Source: an uncultured Campylobacter sp. (GTDB taxonomy: Bacteria > Campylobacterota > Campylobacteria > Campylobacterales > Campylobacteraceae). Taken from it: DNA of 64,000 nt. Within the stretch, counting starts at the first letter, position 1, and each line of letters opens with the position of its first letter. The notes under the pieces were generated by a model. That model was not told the DNA's origin. It saw only the letters and a list, made by a program, of their open reading frames with translations, and did no database searches. The position numbers and the translations under genes were made by a program. Where the stretch lies: NCBI RefSeq assembly GCF_937981295.1, contig NZ_CALJPC010000080.1, positions 1 through 64,000 of the forward strand. The letters run 5' to 3'. Positions 1-8,868 of the stretch are shown piece after piece.

Positions 1-454
1 CCATGCACTTATAAAATAATCTCAAAATTTATGAGTAAAATTTAGATTAAAATCCGTATTTAAATTCCGATTAAAAATCCTGCGAAAATACTATATTTAT
101 TTAAAATTTTAACGGCACTAAATTGCAATATCTGATAGCGAAAAATGAGATAATACGGAAAATTTTATGCAATATCAAGCATCAATGAGGCACACCATAG
201 GATTACTATAAGCGGAAGCGATGCGGATAAGATAAATACTTGCACAGAAAAAGAAGGATTGTAATAGCAAAGACGATTGGAATTTGAATGTGTAAAAAAG
301 CACTTAATTAAATTTTTCTAATCATTTGGCGAGATTATATGATTTTAAAATTTAAATTAAGAAGGACGGCATAGTCGTGAAATTTAAATATGAGCGTCGG
401 GCGCAAAATAGCCGCGGAGTGGATCGGCTAGCTCCGCTAAAAGCGCCATATAAA
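1..454. other. Gene-poor AT-rich stretch with a possible gene remnant
   Basis: No complete gene is visible. A stop-to-stop open stretch on the plus strand at 154-264 encodes 36 residues that look protein-like (it contains ISSINEAHHRITISG and ends in TEKEGL) but has no ATG and no ribosome binding site. It may be the tail of a decayed gene. I see nothing else here. Confidence 0.3.
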
Positions 455-497
455 GGGTAAATTTAAAACAGAGCTTTGCCGAATTTTAAATTTACCC
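455..497 (-). terminator. Terminator-like hairpin downstream of hcp
   Basis: Two perfect 14-nt inverted arms (455-468 and 484-497; GGGTAAATTTAAAA on the plus strand) flank a 15-nt loop. The hairpin lies 21 nt beyond the hcp stop codon and is followed on the minus strand by TTTATAT, so it can act as an intrinsic terminator. Confidence 0.65.
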
Positions 498-517
498 GAT
501 TTGCCTATCTATGAAAT

Positions 518-1846
518 TTATTCGCCCAGGAAATATTTCAAATCCGCCTGCGCGTCGCCGCTGATTAGGCGAAGGCCGAAATTTTGCACCAAAAAGCCCA
601 AAATTTCGTCGTTGAAAAACTCAGGCACCGTAGGTCCCACGTTGATATTCTTAACGCCCAGGCTAAGCAGCGCAAGCAGGATGATGACCGCCTTTTGCTC
701 CATCCACATCAGCACGATCGAGACCGGCAGATCGTTTACCGCGATGCCCGTAGCCTCGCTAAGCGCAAGGGCGATCTTGACCGCGCCGTTGCTGTCGTTG
801 CACTGGCCTAGATCGATATAGCGCGGAAGCTCGGTGCCGGGCACGTTTCCGAAATCCACGTCGTTGAAACGGAATTTACCGCAGCTCGAGGTCAAAATCA
901 CGCAGTCCTTCGGCAGGCTGAGCGCTAGCTCGCGGTAATACTCGCGTCCTTTGCCCGGCGCGTCGCAGCCCGCGATGACGAAAAAGCGGCGGATTTTGCC
1001 AGATTTGATTGCCTCTAAAATTTGCGGCGCAAGGCTCAAAATTGTCTTGTAGTGTCCGCCCGTCACCAAGCTCTCGTCGCTATCCATGCTCACGTCGCCG
1101 CACGCAAGCGCGCACTCGATGAGCGGCGTAAAATCGTCGTTTTGGATATGTTTGATGCCGTCGGTGCCCGCGATAGAGTAGCCAAACAGCCTGTCTGCGT
1201 AACTACAGGATGAGCGAAGCGGCACGATGCAGTTGGTAGTCATCAAAATCGCGCCCTTAAATTCGTTGAAAAGCTTGGTCTGATCGAACCACGCCTTGCC
1301 GACGTTGCCCTTTAGATGCGAATACTTTCGAAGCTGCGGATAGCCGTGCGCAGGAAGCATCTCGGAGTGGGTGTAGATGTTGATGCCCTTGCCCTCGGTC
1401 GCTTTTAGTAGCGCCTCAAGAGCGTGCAGGTTGTGGCCGCTAACCAAAATCGCCTTGCCCTCGACCTTGTTTTGGCTAACTTTAACCGGGGTTGGTACGC
1501 CGAATTTTGCGGTATGTGCCTCGCTTAAAATATCCATCATCTGCACGCCCGCGCTTCCGACGGCCATTAGCTGCGCGATATGCTCGTCAAAGTTAAAATT
1601 TGAGTTCGTCAGCGTGAAATATAGCGTATCCGCCATAACGGTATCGACTGCGCTAGTATCGGCGCCGAGCTCACGGGCGTGGTGGCGGTAGGCGCTAAGG
1701 CCCTTAAGCCCGAAAACCATAGTGTCTTGAAGCAGGCTTAATGTGGAATTTTTGCCACAGGTACCGCGGTCTTGGCCCTTGGCGCCGCAGCCCTCGGGCG
1801 CGCTCATTTGGCACTGATGACAGAACATCTCTAGATTGTCGCTCAT
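518..1846 (-). CDS. hcp: Hybrid cluster protein (hydroxylamine reductase / NO reductase family)
   Basis: 442-residue cytoplasmic Fe-S protein of the Hcp family, which reduces hydroxylamine to ammonia in vitro and handles NO and nitrosative stress in vivo. The N-terminal cluster Cys are visible (CHQC at 9-12, then C20 and C30). The hybrid-cluster ligand motifs all appear: SGHNLHA (His), HSEMLPAH (Glu), TNCIVP, IAGCDAP (persulfide Cys), TSSCGKFRF, GQCNDS and MWMEQKAV (Glu, Lys). It is about 110 residues shorter than the 550-residue enzymes, with the loss right after the N-terminal Cys cluster, as in the short (class III) Hcps that lack the first helical domain. A perfect TTGAT-N4-ATCAA box lies upstream. 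In this window it may consume hydroxylamine linked to HaoA. Confidence 0.93.
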   Translation of the reverse strand: MSDNLEMFCHQCQMSAPEGCGAKGQDRGTCGKNSTLSLLQDTMVFGLKGLSAYRHHARELGADTSAVDTVMADTLYFTLTNSNFNFDEHIAQLMAVGSAGVQMMDILSEAHTAKFGVPTPVKVSQNKVEGKAILVSGHNLHALEALLKATEGKGINIYTHSEMLPAHGYPQLRKYSHLKGNVGKAWFDQTKLFNEFKGAILMTTNCIVPLRSSCSYADRLFGYSIAGTDGIKHIQNDDFTPLIECALACGDVSMDSDESLVTGGHYKTILSLAPQILEAIKSGKIRRFFVIAGCDAPGKGREYYRELALSLPKDCVILTSSCGKFRFNDVDFGNVPGTELPRYIDLGQCNDSNGAVKIALALSEATGIAVNDLPVSIVLMWMEQKAVIILLALLSLGVKNINVGPTVPEFFNDEILGFLVQNFGLRLISGDAQADLKYFLGE

Positions 1847-1903
1847 AGAAATCCTTTATAAAAAATTTAGTTGGTAATTTTAAGATTTTATTTAGGCAAA
1901 AAA

Positions 1904-1919
1904 ATTGATTATAATCAAT
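1904..1919 (-). promoter_or_regulatory. FNR/CRP-family operator upstream of hcp
   Basis: The 16-bp perfect palindrome ATTGATTATAATCAAT contains TTGAT-TATA-ATCAA, an exact match to the FNR-type consensus. Its centre is about 66 nt upstream of the hcp ATG. A plausible -10 (TAAAAT, minus strand, 1877-1882) places the box near -40, a class II activator position. Hcp genes are commonly controlled by CRP/FNR-family regulators (FNR, HcpR); which one acts here cannot be read from the window. Confidence 0.7.
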
Positions 1920-2323
1920 AAATGGCTAAATTTTATCAAAGTTGCTTCTAAAATGAGAACGATTTGAAATTTAAACCTATGCGGCGTGCGGTGCGAATAG
2001 CGCAACGAGCGTGCTGCTGTGAAGCAAACGCCTGCGGCTGGGCACTATCACGAAATAAGCGCTTAAGACCAAACCGCTGTCGAGCACGCGATTTCGCGAC
2101 GAGACGTTCTCCTCTAGTCAAGTGTCTTGAGTTAAATCGTATCTAAGCCAACCTAAACGCGGCTCCGCATTATATCCTAGCACTTAATCGGAACCTGCGA
2201 TATGGGTTTAAATATAAGTAAATTATTATAAAATCTTTAAAATATTTAATTAAATTTTCATTTAAAGGTTATTATAATTAAATAATTTTTTTATAAAAAC
2301 CAAACCATAAAGAAAGGGATCGT
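1920..2323. other. Intergenic region between hcp and the autotransporter
   Basis: No gene is seen. The left part is GC-rich and open in one frame but has no coding character. The right part (about 2210-2290) is very AT-rich and probably holds the promoter of the downstream autotransporter gene. Confidence 0.4.
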
Positions 2324-5300
2324 ATGAGAAAGCTAAATTTCAAAGGAGCCCATGTGCTGTCTGCAGCAGTTTGCGCCGTGCTATTTACAAATGTCTGTGA
2401 AGCACAGTATATAGAACCCGGCAAAGTAGGCGATATAAAAAGCTGGGAGACGGACGAGTATAAAGCATACTGGGGTCTAAGTAGCATGAACGCATCGGTA
2501 GCCTACGCCAAAGGTGCCACTGGTAGAGATGTAAAACTGGGTGTAGTTGATTCGGGCATGCTTTTAAGTCATCAAGAATTCGCAGGAGGCAGGGTTACGG
2601 GAGCGACCGCGAAGGGCGAGTACTCCAAAGACGGCATGCGTTACCCAGATGCAGAATTCGGCAACGCGCCCTTTAAACAAAAAGGCAGTGACGAATATGA
2701 TAAAACAAATAAAGGCAAATTTAAAAAAGGTCAAAAATTTGAAACTAACGGCGATTGGATAGCCGGGACGAACGACTCGCACGGCACGCACGTAGGAGGC
2801 ACGATAGGGGCCAACCGCGACGGACGCGGCACGCACGGCGTGGCATGGGAGTCGAGATTATACTCGGGAAATACAGGCGGAAACGACGGCATGACCTACG
2901 GCCCAAATCAAGACTACGGATACTTCTACGCCGTATATAACGAGCTTGCTAAATCGGGCGTAAGAGCGATAAATAATAGCTGGGGATCAAATAGAAGAGT
3001 AAATTCCTCCTATCCGGGCGCGGAAGGTTACAGCGGGATTCCCGGTACGGCGGCTAATCCTACTAAGCCTAATCATCATCTATACCTCAAAGATATAGAT
3101 ACCGCTAAAAAAGCTTATTATCAATTCGTAGTGGACGGCCGGAAAAGCTTCATAGATGCCGCATACGAAGTCGCTAAAAAATACAGAATAATCCAAGTCT
3201 TTACCGCTGGCATAGAGACGGCATGGAAGAATCCTACACAAGGGCGATGCTGCCGTATTTTCGCCCCGACGTGGAAAAGCTATGGCTAAACGTAACGGGA
3301 CAAACTGACGGCAATGCCCAAAGATTTAATACCGCGGGAGATTCTAAATGGTGGACCATAGCAGCGCCTGGAGTAAAGATAAAATCCTCTATCGTAGATG
3401 TCAAAACAGGCAAGGCGGGATACGCTTCTTGGGGCGGCACGTCTATGGCGGCACCTCACGTAACGGGAGCCTTGGGCGTCATAATGTCCAGATATAACTA
3501 TATGACGAACGAGCAGGCACGAGATGTCTTACTAACAACGGCGAGACAGACGAAGTATTCGTTCAAAAAGAATGATACTAGCAAGCTTTCGGGCTGAACG
3601 AGCGAGCTTGGTGTGCCCGATAAAAGATGGGGCTGGGGCATAGTAGATCTCGGCAAGGCAATGTTCGGACCAGGTCAGTTTCTAGGGAAATTCGACGTAA
3701 ATATGGACGTAGATGACGTCTGGTCCAACGACATCTCGGACAAGGCGATAAAATTTAGAAAGACCGAGGACGATGCGGATGCGGCGGCTTGGGCGGTGCG
3801 CAAAGCACAGCTCGATGCTAAGGGCGGAAATTTGACCGCAGAAGAAAGAGCCGAATACAATGTAGAGCTAGCCAGAGAGCAAGCGCGAGCGCATAGAGCG
3901 GCGGAAGGCTATAAAGGAACGCTGATAAAAAGAGGCGGCGGCACGCTAACGCTTGCGGGCGATAACACCTACAGCGGCGATACGATCATAAAAGGCGGGC
4001 AGATCACGGCGCTAAATCAGTCTTTAAAAAACAGCAAGGTGACCGTAGAAAACGGCGGCGCCTTGAAGATCAAAAAGAGCCTAACCGTCCAAGAGGTCAA
4101 AACCGACGTATTCAATAAGCCGAAAGAATTCGTAAATAAAACCAGAACCGCTACCTCAGATACCGTCACGGCGACGATAAAGCAAGGCGGCAGATACGTC
4201 GTATCGCACGCGGGTATAGTCGGCATGTCTTCGGCAGGAGCTACGAATTTGAACCTCACGTTTGAAAAAAATTCCATCGTAGATCTAGAAAATCCTCTTT
4301 TCGAAGATGCGCAAAAGATATATAAAGATCCTGCAAAATCAAAGAGATACTGGGTAGAAGGTAGCTTCAGAGGCTACGATCAGACAATTTTAAGAGAATA
4401 CGCGTTTTTTGATTTAGTTAAAAATTTTAACGACTCCAAGCTAGAGTTCACCTTCAAAAAGGGCAGCGAGGGTATGGTGGATTTCGCAAAGGGTAAAAAT
4501 CAAAAACTGATCGCCGCCGCAATAGAGGGCTCGAGCAATCAACCCGCCCTAATGAGCGTTTTTAGAAGCAGACCTGCGGTGCGAACGAGCGATCTATATA
4601 GAAATTTCATCTTTGCTACGCCGCAGCAGGCCTCCGACACGCTAAAAACGTTCGCGAACGAGGCAAATTTCGCCGCACAAAATGCAGCTGTGATCGATAA
4701 CGTACTGATCCGAAACGCCGTCTTAAACCGCAAAAGAAATTTTAATGCGTTAAGCATAGATGAGGAAATGGGGATCAACTTCTGGGCGAACACTGCGGGA
4801 AACGTCATGAAATTTAACTCGGATGAGGGAAGCGGGGATTTCAAATCCACGTCCGTGACGCAGCTTGTCGGCTTAGACGGCGCGCTGAGCGAGAGTTTAA
4901 GACTGGGGGTCGTGCTGGGCACAGGAAAAACTAAAACCAAAGAAGATGGCAGCAAAGAGTTTGATCACACGAACAGACACGCGGGACTTTACGCACAGGT
5001 GGGTTTAGAGACCGTTAAATTTGATCTAGGCACCGTATATACGGACATAAAACGCAAAAAAACCGGCAGCTCCACGATAGTGCAATACACCGCCAACAAT
5101 GGCGTCAAGAGCGACGGAAAGCTTATAAATATGTTTGCTAGCGCGACATACGGCGGCTTTAACGGCGAAAATTTCGAGATAAATCCGTATTTGGGCGTCT
5201 CTCGCATCTATGCTAGAACGGGCGGCATGAGCGAAAATGTGGGTCCGTTCGTGATGAGTACGGATAAAAAATCTAGAAACATGAATATCCTAACGGCGGG

Positions 5301-5589
5301 TATCAGTCCGAGCGTACCGTTTAAAATAGGCGGCATGAGCTCGTCCGCACAGCTCGATCTAGCCTACAATAGATTTTTCGGCGACACGAGACCTGGCGCG
5401 GGAGTAAACGTCGCAAACGCAGGATACGTGGATCTAGAGGGCAAAGAGCTTAGAGACTTCGCCACCGCGGGCGTGGGCGTGGAGACCGCGATATTTAAAA
5501 ATACGAGCCTTAGGCTATCTTACACCGGCGCGTTCGGAAACGACGTGAAATCAAATAGCCTAAACGCCAAGATCGAGGTTTCGTTTTAA
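2324..5589 (+). pseudogene. Subtilisin-type (S8) serine protease autotransporter, disrupted
   Basis: The whole stretch encodes one protein of about 1,090 residues. It has a signal peptide (residues 1-27, ending VCEA), an S8 protease domain with the Asp site (LGVVDSG), His site (DSHGTHVGG) and Ser site (GGTSMAAPHVTG), a PATR-type repeat (GGGTLTLAGDNTYSGDT, about 3930-3990) and a C-terminal beta-barrel ending in Phe. Two lesions break it. A frameshift near 3211-3213 is best explained by loss of one A in the codon of the oxyanion-hole Asn (expected TAGNRDG). An in-frame TGA lies at 3595-3597, after which the same frame resumes with TSELGVPDKRWGWG. A sequencing error or programmed recoding is possible but two independent lesions favour a pseudogene. 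The RBS is GAAAGGGA before ATG 2324. Confidence 0.85.
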
Positions 5590-6203
5590 CCCGCTTCACC
5601 CTACTGCAAAGCGGCGGCAAATTTTAAAGCCTTCAAAAGCAAAGCGGCGGGCTAGAGTAAAATTTACTTTAGCCCGCGGCGCTTGAAATTTTAAAATTTA
5701 ACCGCAGCAAAATACACATAAAATCGCTAAACTGCGATATTTGCGTAGCTAGAGAAAGGCGAAGAGCCTATTTTAATGCAATCTCGACATAAATTATTTC
5801 TGCAAGACGAAGCGCCGAGCCCGTCAAGCGCTTTTGCGGACGGAGTGATCAAAAACATAGACAAGATAAATTTAGCCGCATATCCTATCGCACAATGAGT
5901 TTTGAAATTTCACGGGGGCGAATTTCACTTTTAAAATGGCAATGTGAGCCAAAGCGGCAAAAATCGCAAAGATAAGGCGCCCGCCGAAACCTTAAAAGCA
6001 GGTCCCGTAAAACTAAATTTTATTCTTTGCGAGCACATGCACGACCGACGCAAATAACGACACTTTTTGCAACAATAAAATTCTAAATCTAGGCTTTTGT
6101 AGAGGAAAATTTTTAATTTTATTCGTATTAAAATTTAGGCTAGGAAAGCAATTTAACAGATGCTTTCAAACATCGTTGAATCTAAAGGGATTTTGAATAC
6201 AAG
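5590..6203. other. Intergenic region after the autotransporter
   Basis: It holds a hairpin at 5647-5677 and otherwise no convincing gene. A 40-codon ATG ORF at 5776-5898 (containing APSPSSAFADGVIKNIDK) looks weakly protein-like but lacks a ribosome binding site; it may be a gene remnant. Confidence 0.35.
5647..5677 (+). terminator. Hairpin downstream of the autotransporter gene
   Basis: The near-palindrome starts GCGGGCTA and ends TAGCCCGC, with further pairing inside (one G-T wobble), 58 nt after the stop codon. There is no T-run, so termination would be weak or factor-dependent. Confidence 0.45.
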
Positions 6204-6278
6204 TGGCTCCGGATGCTGGATTCGAACCAGCGACCAAGCGGTTAACAGCCGCCTACTCTACCGCTGAGCTAATCCGGA
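6204..6278 (-). tRNA. tRNA-Asn (GTT)
   Basis: 75-nt cloverleaf on the minus strand with encoded CCA (TGG at 6204-6206). The anticodon loop CTGTTAACC gives GTT. The acceptor stem is TCCGGAT/ATCCGGA and the T-loop is GGTTCGAATCC. Last of six clustered tRNA genes. Confidence 0.95.
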
Positions 6279-6292
6279 ACGCGTAGAATGGA

Positions 6293-6377
6293 TGGTGCGG
6301 ATGAAAGGACTTGAACCTTCATGCCGTGAGGCGCCAGATCCTAAGTCTGGTGTGTCTGCCAATTTCACCACATCCGC
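6293..6377 (-). tRNA. tRNA-Leu (TAG)
   Basis: 85-nt class II tRNA with CCA encoded. The anticodon stem-loop CCAGACTTAGGATCTGG gives anticodon TAG, reading CUA leucine codons. The long variable arm (GCGCCTCACGGC) fits tRNA-Leu. Acceptor stem GCGGATG/CATCCGC. Confidence 0.95.
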
Positions 6378-6426
6378 AAAAAAGAAAGCGCATATTAGCC
6401 AAAAAGCTCTTAATATGAGCTTAATA

Positions 6427-6503
6427 TGGTACGCCCAAGAGGATTCGAACCTCTGGCCTACGGCTTAGAAGGCCGTTGCTCTATCCAACTGAGCTATGAG
6501 CGC
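6427..6503 (-). tRNA. tRNA-Arg (TCT)
   Basis: 77-nt cloverleaf with CCA encoded. The anticodon stem-loop CGGCCTTCTAAGCCG gives TCT, reading AGA/AGG. The acceptor stem is GCGCTCA paired to TGGGCGT with wobbles. Confidence 0.94.
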
Positions 6504-6518
6504 AAAATATCAAATCAG

Positions 6519-6595
6519 TGGTACGCTCGAAAGGAGTCGAACCTTCAACCTACAGATCCGAAGTCTGTTGCTCTATCCAATTGAGCTACGAGCGC
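6519..6595 (-). tRNA. tRNA-Arg (TCG)
   Basis: 77-nt cloverleaf with CCA encoded. The anticodon stem-loop CAGACTTCGGATCTG gives TCG, reading CGA/CGG arginine codons. It is similar in sequence to the neighbouring tRNA-Arg (TCT), so the two may be related by tandem duplication followed by anticodon change. Confidence 0.93.
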
Positions 6596-6601
6596 ATAAA
6601 G

Positions 6602-6679
6602 TGGGGTGAGTTGTGGGAATCGAACCCACGACCCTCAGGACCACAATCTGATGCTCTAACCTACTGAGCTAAACTCACC
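6602..6679 (-). tRNA. tRNA-His (GTG)
   Basis: 78 nt including the extra G-1 (complement of C6679), which pairs with discriminator C73, the identity element of bacterial tRNA-His. The anticodon stem-loop CAGATTGTGGTCCTG gives GTG. CCA is encoded at 6602-6604. Confidence 0.95.
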
Positions 6680-6683
6680 ACAA

Positions 6684-6760
<77 letters not shown>

Positions 6761-6834
6761 TAGATTTTCGTGGATTGAATGAAAAGCGTATTATATATAT
6801 TTTTTCTTAAATTCCGCTTTTTACGGCTCTAAAT

Positions 6835-7464
6835 TTAATAAAATTTAGCAAGTCTCATCTGTTTTTCTAAATTTTTCAATAAAATTCGCATCAGCGCCAG
6901 TCCCTTCGTGCGGTGCGAAATTTCAAATTTCACCGCAGCGGGTAGCTCCCCGATCGTGCGGTCAAATCCGCGCGGAATAAACATAAAATCGTATCCGAAG
7001 CCGTTTTGCCCCCGCTGCTGCGTTATCGCCGTGCCGTGCATGAAGCCGTGCGTGCAAAACTCGCCCAGAGCGCATTTTAGCGCGATCGCCGCGGTGTAAT
7101 GCGCAGGGCTCTCCTCTAGCCTCAGCGCGCGTAGGCTAGCGGCTAATTTCTCGCGATTGCTCGCATCCGTTGCACCCTCTCCACTAAAGCGTGCCGAAAA
7201 TATCCCCGGAGCCCCACCTAGCGCGTCCACGCAGATGCCGCTATCGTCGCTTAACACAAAAAATTCGCTCTGTAAATTTTTACTTTTTAGCGCCTCATGC
7301 ACTGCGCGAACTTTGATAAGCGCGTTTTGTTTGAAGCTTGCGCCGCACTCGTCGATCTCAAAAGGATCCAGCACCTCGCCAAGCGCGTAAATTTCATATT
7401 CTGCGAAGAATTCTTTTATCTCTTTTACTTTATCCGCGTTGCTCGTCGCAAGTAAAATTTTCAT
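6835..7464 (-). CDS. rdgB: XTP/dITP diphosphatase (Ham1/RdgB family)
   Basis: 209-residue cytoplasmic house-cleaning enzyme that hydrolyses dITP, XTP and ITP to the monophosphates, keeping deaminated purines out of DNA and RNA. The N-terminal nucleotide-binding motif ATSNADKVKEI (residues 6-16) and the central SDDSGICVDALGGAPGIFSARF block carry the family's catalytic acidic residues. QNGFGYDFMFIP and the C-terminal SHRTKGL complete the signature. Length is normal apart from about ten extra C-terminal residues. The gene is divergent from the MFS gene, the same pairing as in C. jejuni. Confidence 0.93.
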   Translation of the reverse strand: MKILLATSNADKVKEIKEFFAEYEIYALGEVLDPFEIDECGASFKQNALIKVRAVHEALKSKNLQSEFFVLSDDSGICVDALGGAPGIFSARFSGEGATDASNREKLAASLRALRLEESPAHYTAAIALKCALGEFCTHGFMHGTAITQQRGQNGFGYDFMFIPRGFDRTIGELPAAVKFEISHRTKGLALMRILLKNLEKQMRLAKFY

Positions 7465-7528
7465 CCGCTCTCCTTAAATTTAATGCGCCATTTTACCCAA
7501 AATCAAAGAATTCATTACGATTTTTGGC

Positions 7529-7534
7529 TATAAT
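7529..7534 (+). promoter_or_regulatory. -10 element (TATAAT) of the MFS-moeA transcript
   Basis: GGCTATAATCGG lies 36 nt upstream of the ATG at 7570, a typical Campylobacter sigma-70 -10 in the short divergent promoter region shared with rdgB. Confidence 0.55.
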
Positions 7535-7569
7535 CGGCACAAATTTCATATTATTTGAGGTCTAAGATT

Positions 7570-8868
7570 ATGCTAAAAAGCGTCCTTCCGCTTAGTTTTA
7601 TCATCGCTACGAGGTTTTTTGGATTATTTATTTTGCTGCCCGTGCTTAGCCTGTATGCATTGAGCTTACACGGCGCAAACGAAAGCCTAGTGGGGCTACT
7701 TTTTGGAATTTATGCGATTATGCAAGTGATTTTGCAAACGCCATTTGGAGTGCTAAGCGATAAGATCGGACGTAAAAAAACCCTTGCGATAGGACTGGCG
7801 CTTTTTATCCTGGGCGCTTGCGTTTGCGCGGCTAGCGAGAGCATTTATACGATGATTTTTGGGCGTTTTTTGCAAGGCTGCGGTGCTGTAGGAGCCGTAG
7901 CTACCGCACTAATTAGCGATTTTACGCGAGAGGAAGAGCGCGGTAAGGCGATGGCGGTAATGGGCGCGATGATAAGCGTGAGCTTTGGTGTCGCAATGAT
8001 TTTAAGCCCGCTTTTAAGCGCTAAATTTGGGCTTGCCAGCCTATTTCATCTAAGTTCGGCGCTTACGCTTTTATGTTTGGTACTGCTTTTTTTCGTAGTA
8101 CCTACCGAACCGCATATCCGCTCCCTGCGCCAAAAGGTCCCGCTCGGCTCACTTTTGAGTGACAAAAATTTAATGCTTATGAATTTAACGAATTTTTTTC
8201 AAAAAGCTTTCATGACGGCAGCGTTTTTTCTAATTCCAATTTTGCTCGTGCAAAAATTCGGACTTTCCAAAAGTGATTTGACCAAAATTTATGCTCTAGG
8301 CGCCATTTTCGGCTTTACCGCGATGGGCGCGAGCGGTGCTTTAGGCGAAAAGCGCGCGCTAGCTAAGCAAATTCTACTTATCGGCATTTGCTTTTTCATC
8401 GCTTCGTATTTGATTTTTGCGTTTGCTAGCGGGGCGAGCGCTTTCGTGGTGGGTGTGATGCTCTTTTTCGTGGGATTTAACGCGCATGAGCCCATTATGC
8501 AAAGCCTTGCGTCCAAATTTGCCAAAGTCGCTCAAAAAGGCGCCGCACTTGGAATTTTTAATTCCTTTGGATTTTTTGGCAGTTTTTTGGGTGGACTATG
8601 CGGTGGCGCACTTTTTAGCAAAATCGGCATCGAAGCGCTAGGCATTGGCGTCGCGGTTTTGGGTGTGATCTGGCTTGTGCTACTTTCTAGGCTGAGCGAT
8701 CCGAAACTTTTTAAGAATTTATACTTTCCTAAAGGCGGCGATTTTTCCACACTACAGGGCGTAAAGGGCATTATTGAAATTTACGAGACCGATAGCGAAC
8801 TCGTTGTGAAATTTAACTCGAAACTGATAAATGAAGATCAAATTTATAAAATCGTAGGAGGCAAATGA
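7570..8868 (+). CDS. MFS efflux transporter, YajR-like with C-terminal ferredoxin-like domain
   Basis: 432-residue inner-membrane transporter with 12 predicted helices. The MFS motif A is clear in the first cytoplasmic loop (GVLSDKIGRKKTL, about residues 62-74). After the last helix a soluble tail of about 50 residues (GVKGIIEIYETDSELVVKFN...) resembles the ferredoxin-fold YAM domain of YajR. I chose ATG 7570 rather than the in-frame TTG at 7555 because GAGG lies 9 nt before it. The gene next to rdgB in C. jejuni (Cj1375, CmeG) is a multidrug exporter; drug or solute export is likely, the substrate is unknown. Its stop overlaps the moeA start. Confidence 0.88.
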   Translation: MLKSVLPLSFIIATRFFGLFILLPVLSLYALSLHGANESLVGLLFGIYAIMQVILQTPFGVLSDKIGRKKTLAIGLALFILGACVCAASESIYTMIFGRFLQGCGAVGAVATALISDFTREEERGKAMAVMGAMISVSFGVAMILSPLLSAKFGLASLFHLSSALTLLCLVLLFFVVPTEPHIRSLRQKVPLGSLLSDKNLMLMNLTNFFQKAFMTAAFFLIPILLVQKFGLSKSDLTKIYALGAIFGFTAMGASGALGEKRALAKQILLIGICFFIASYLIFAFASGASAFVVGVMLFFVGFNAHEPIMQSLASKFAKVAQKGAALGIFNSFGFFGSFLGGLCGGALFSKIGIEALGIGVAVLGVIWLVLLSRLSDPKLFKNLYFPKGGDFSTLQGVKGIIEIYETDSELVVKFNSKLINEDQIYKIVGGK

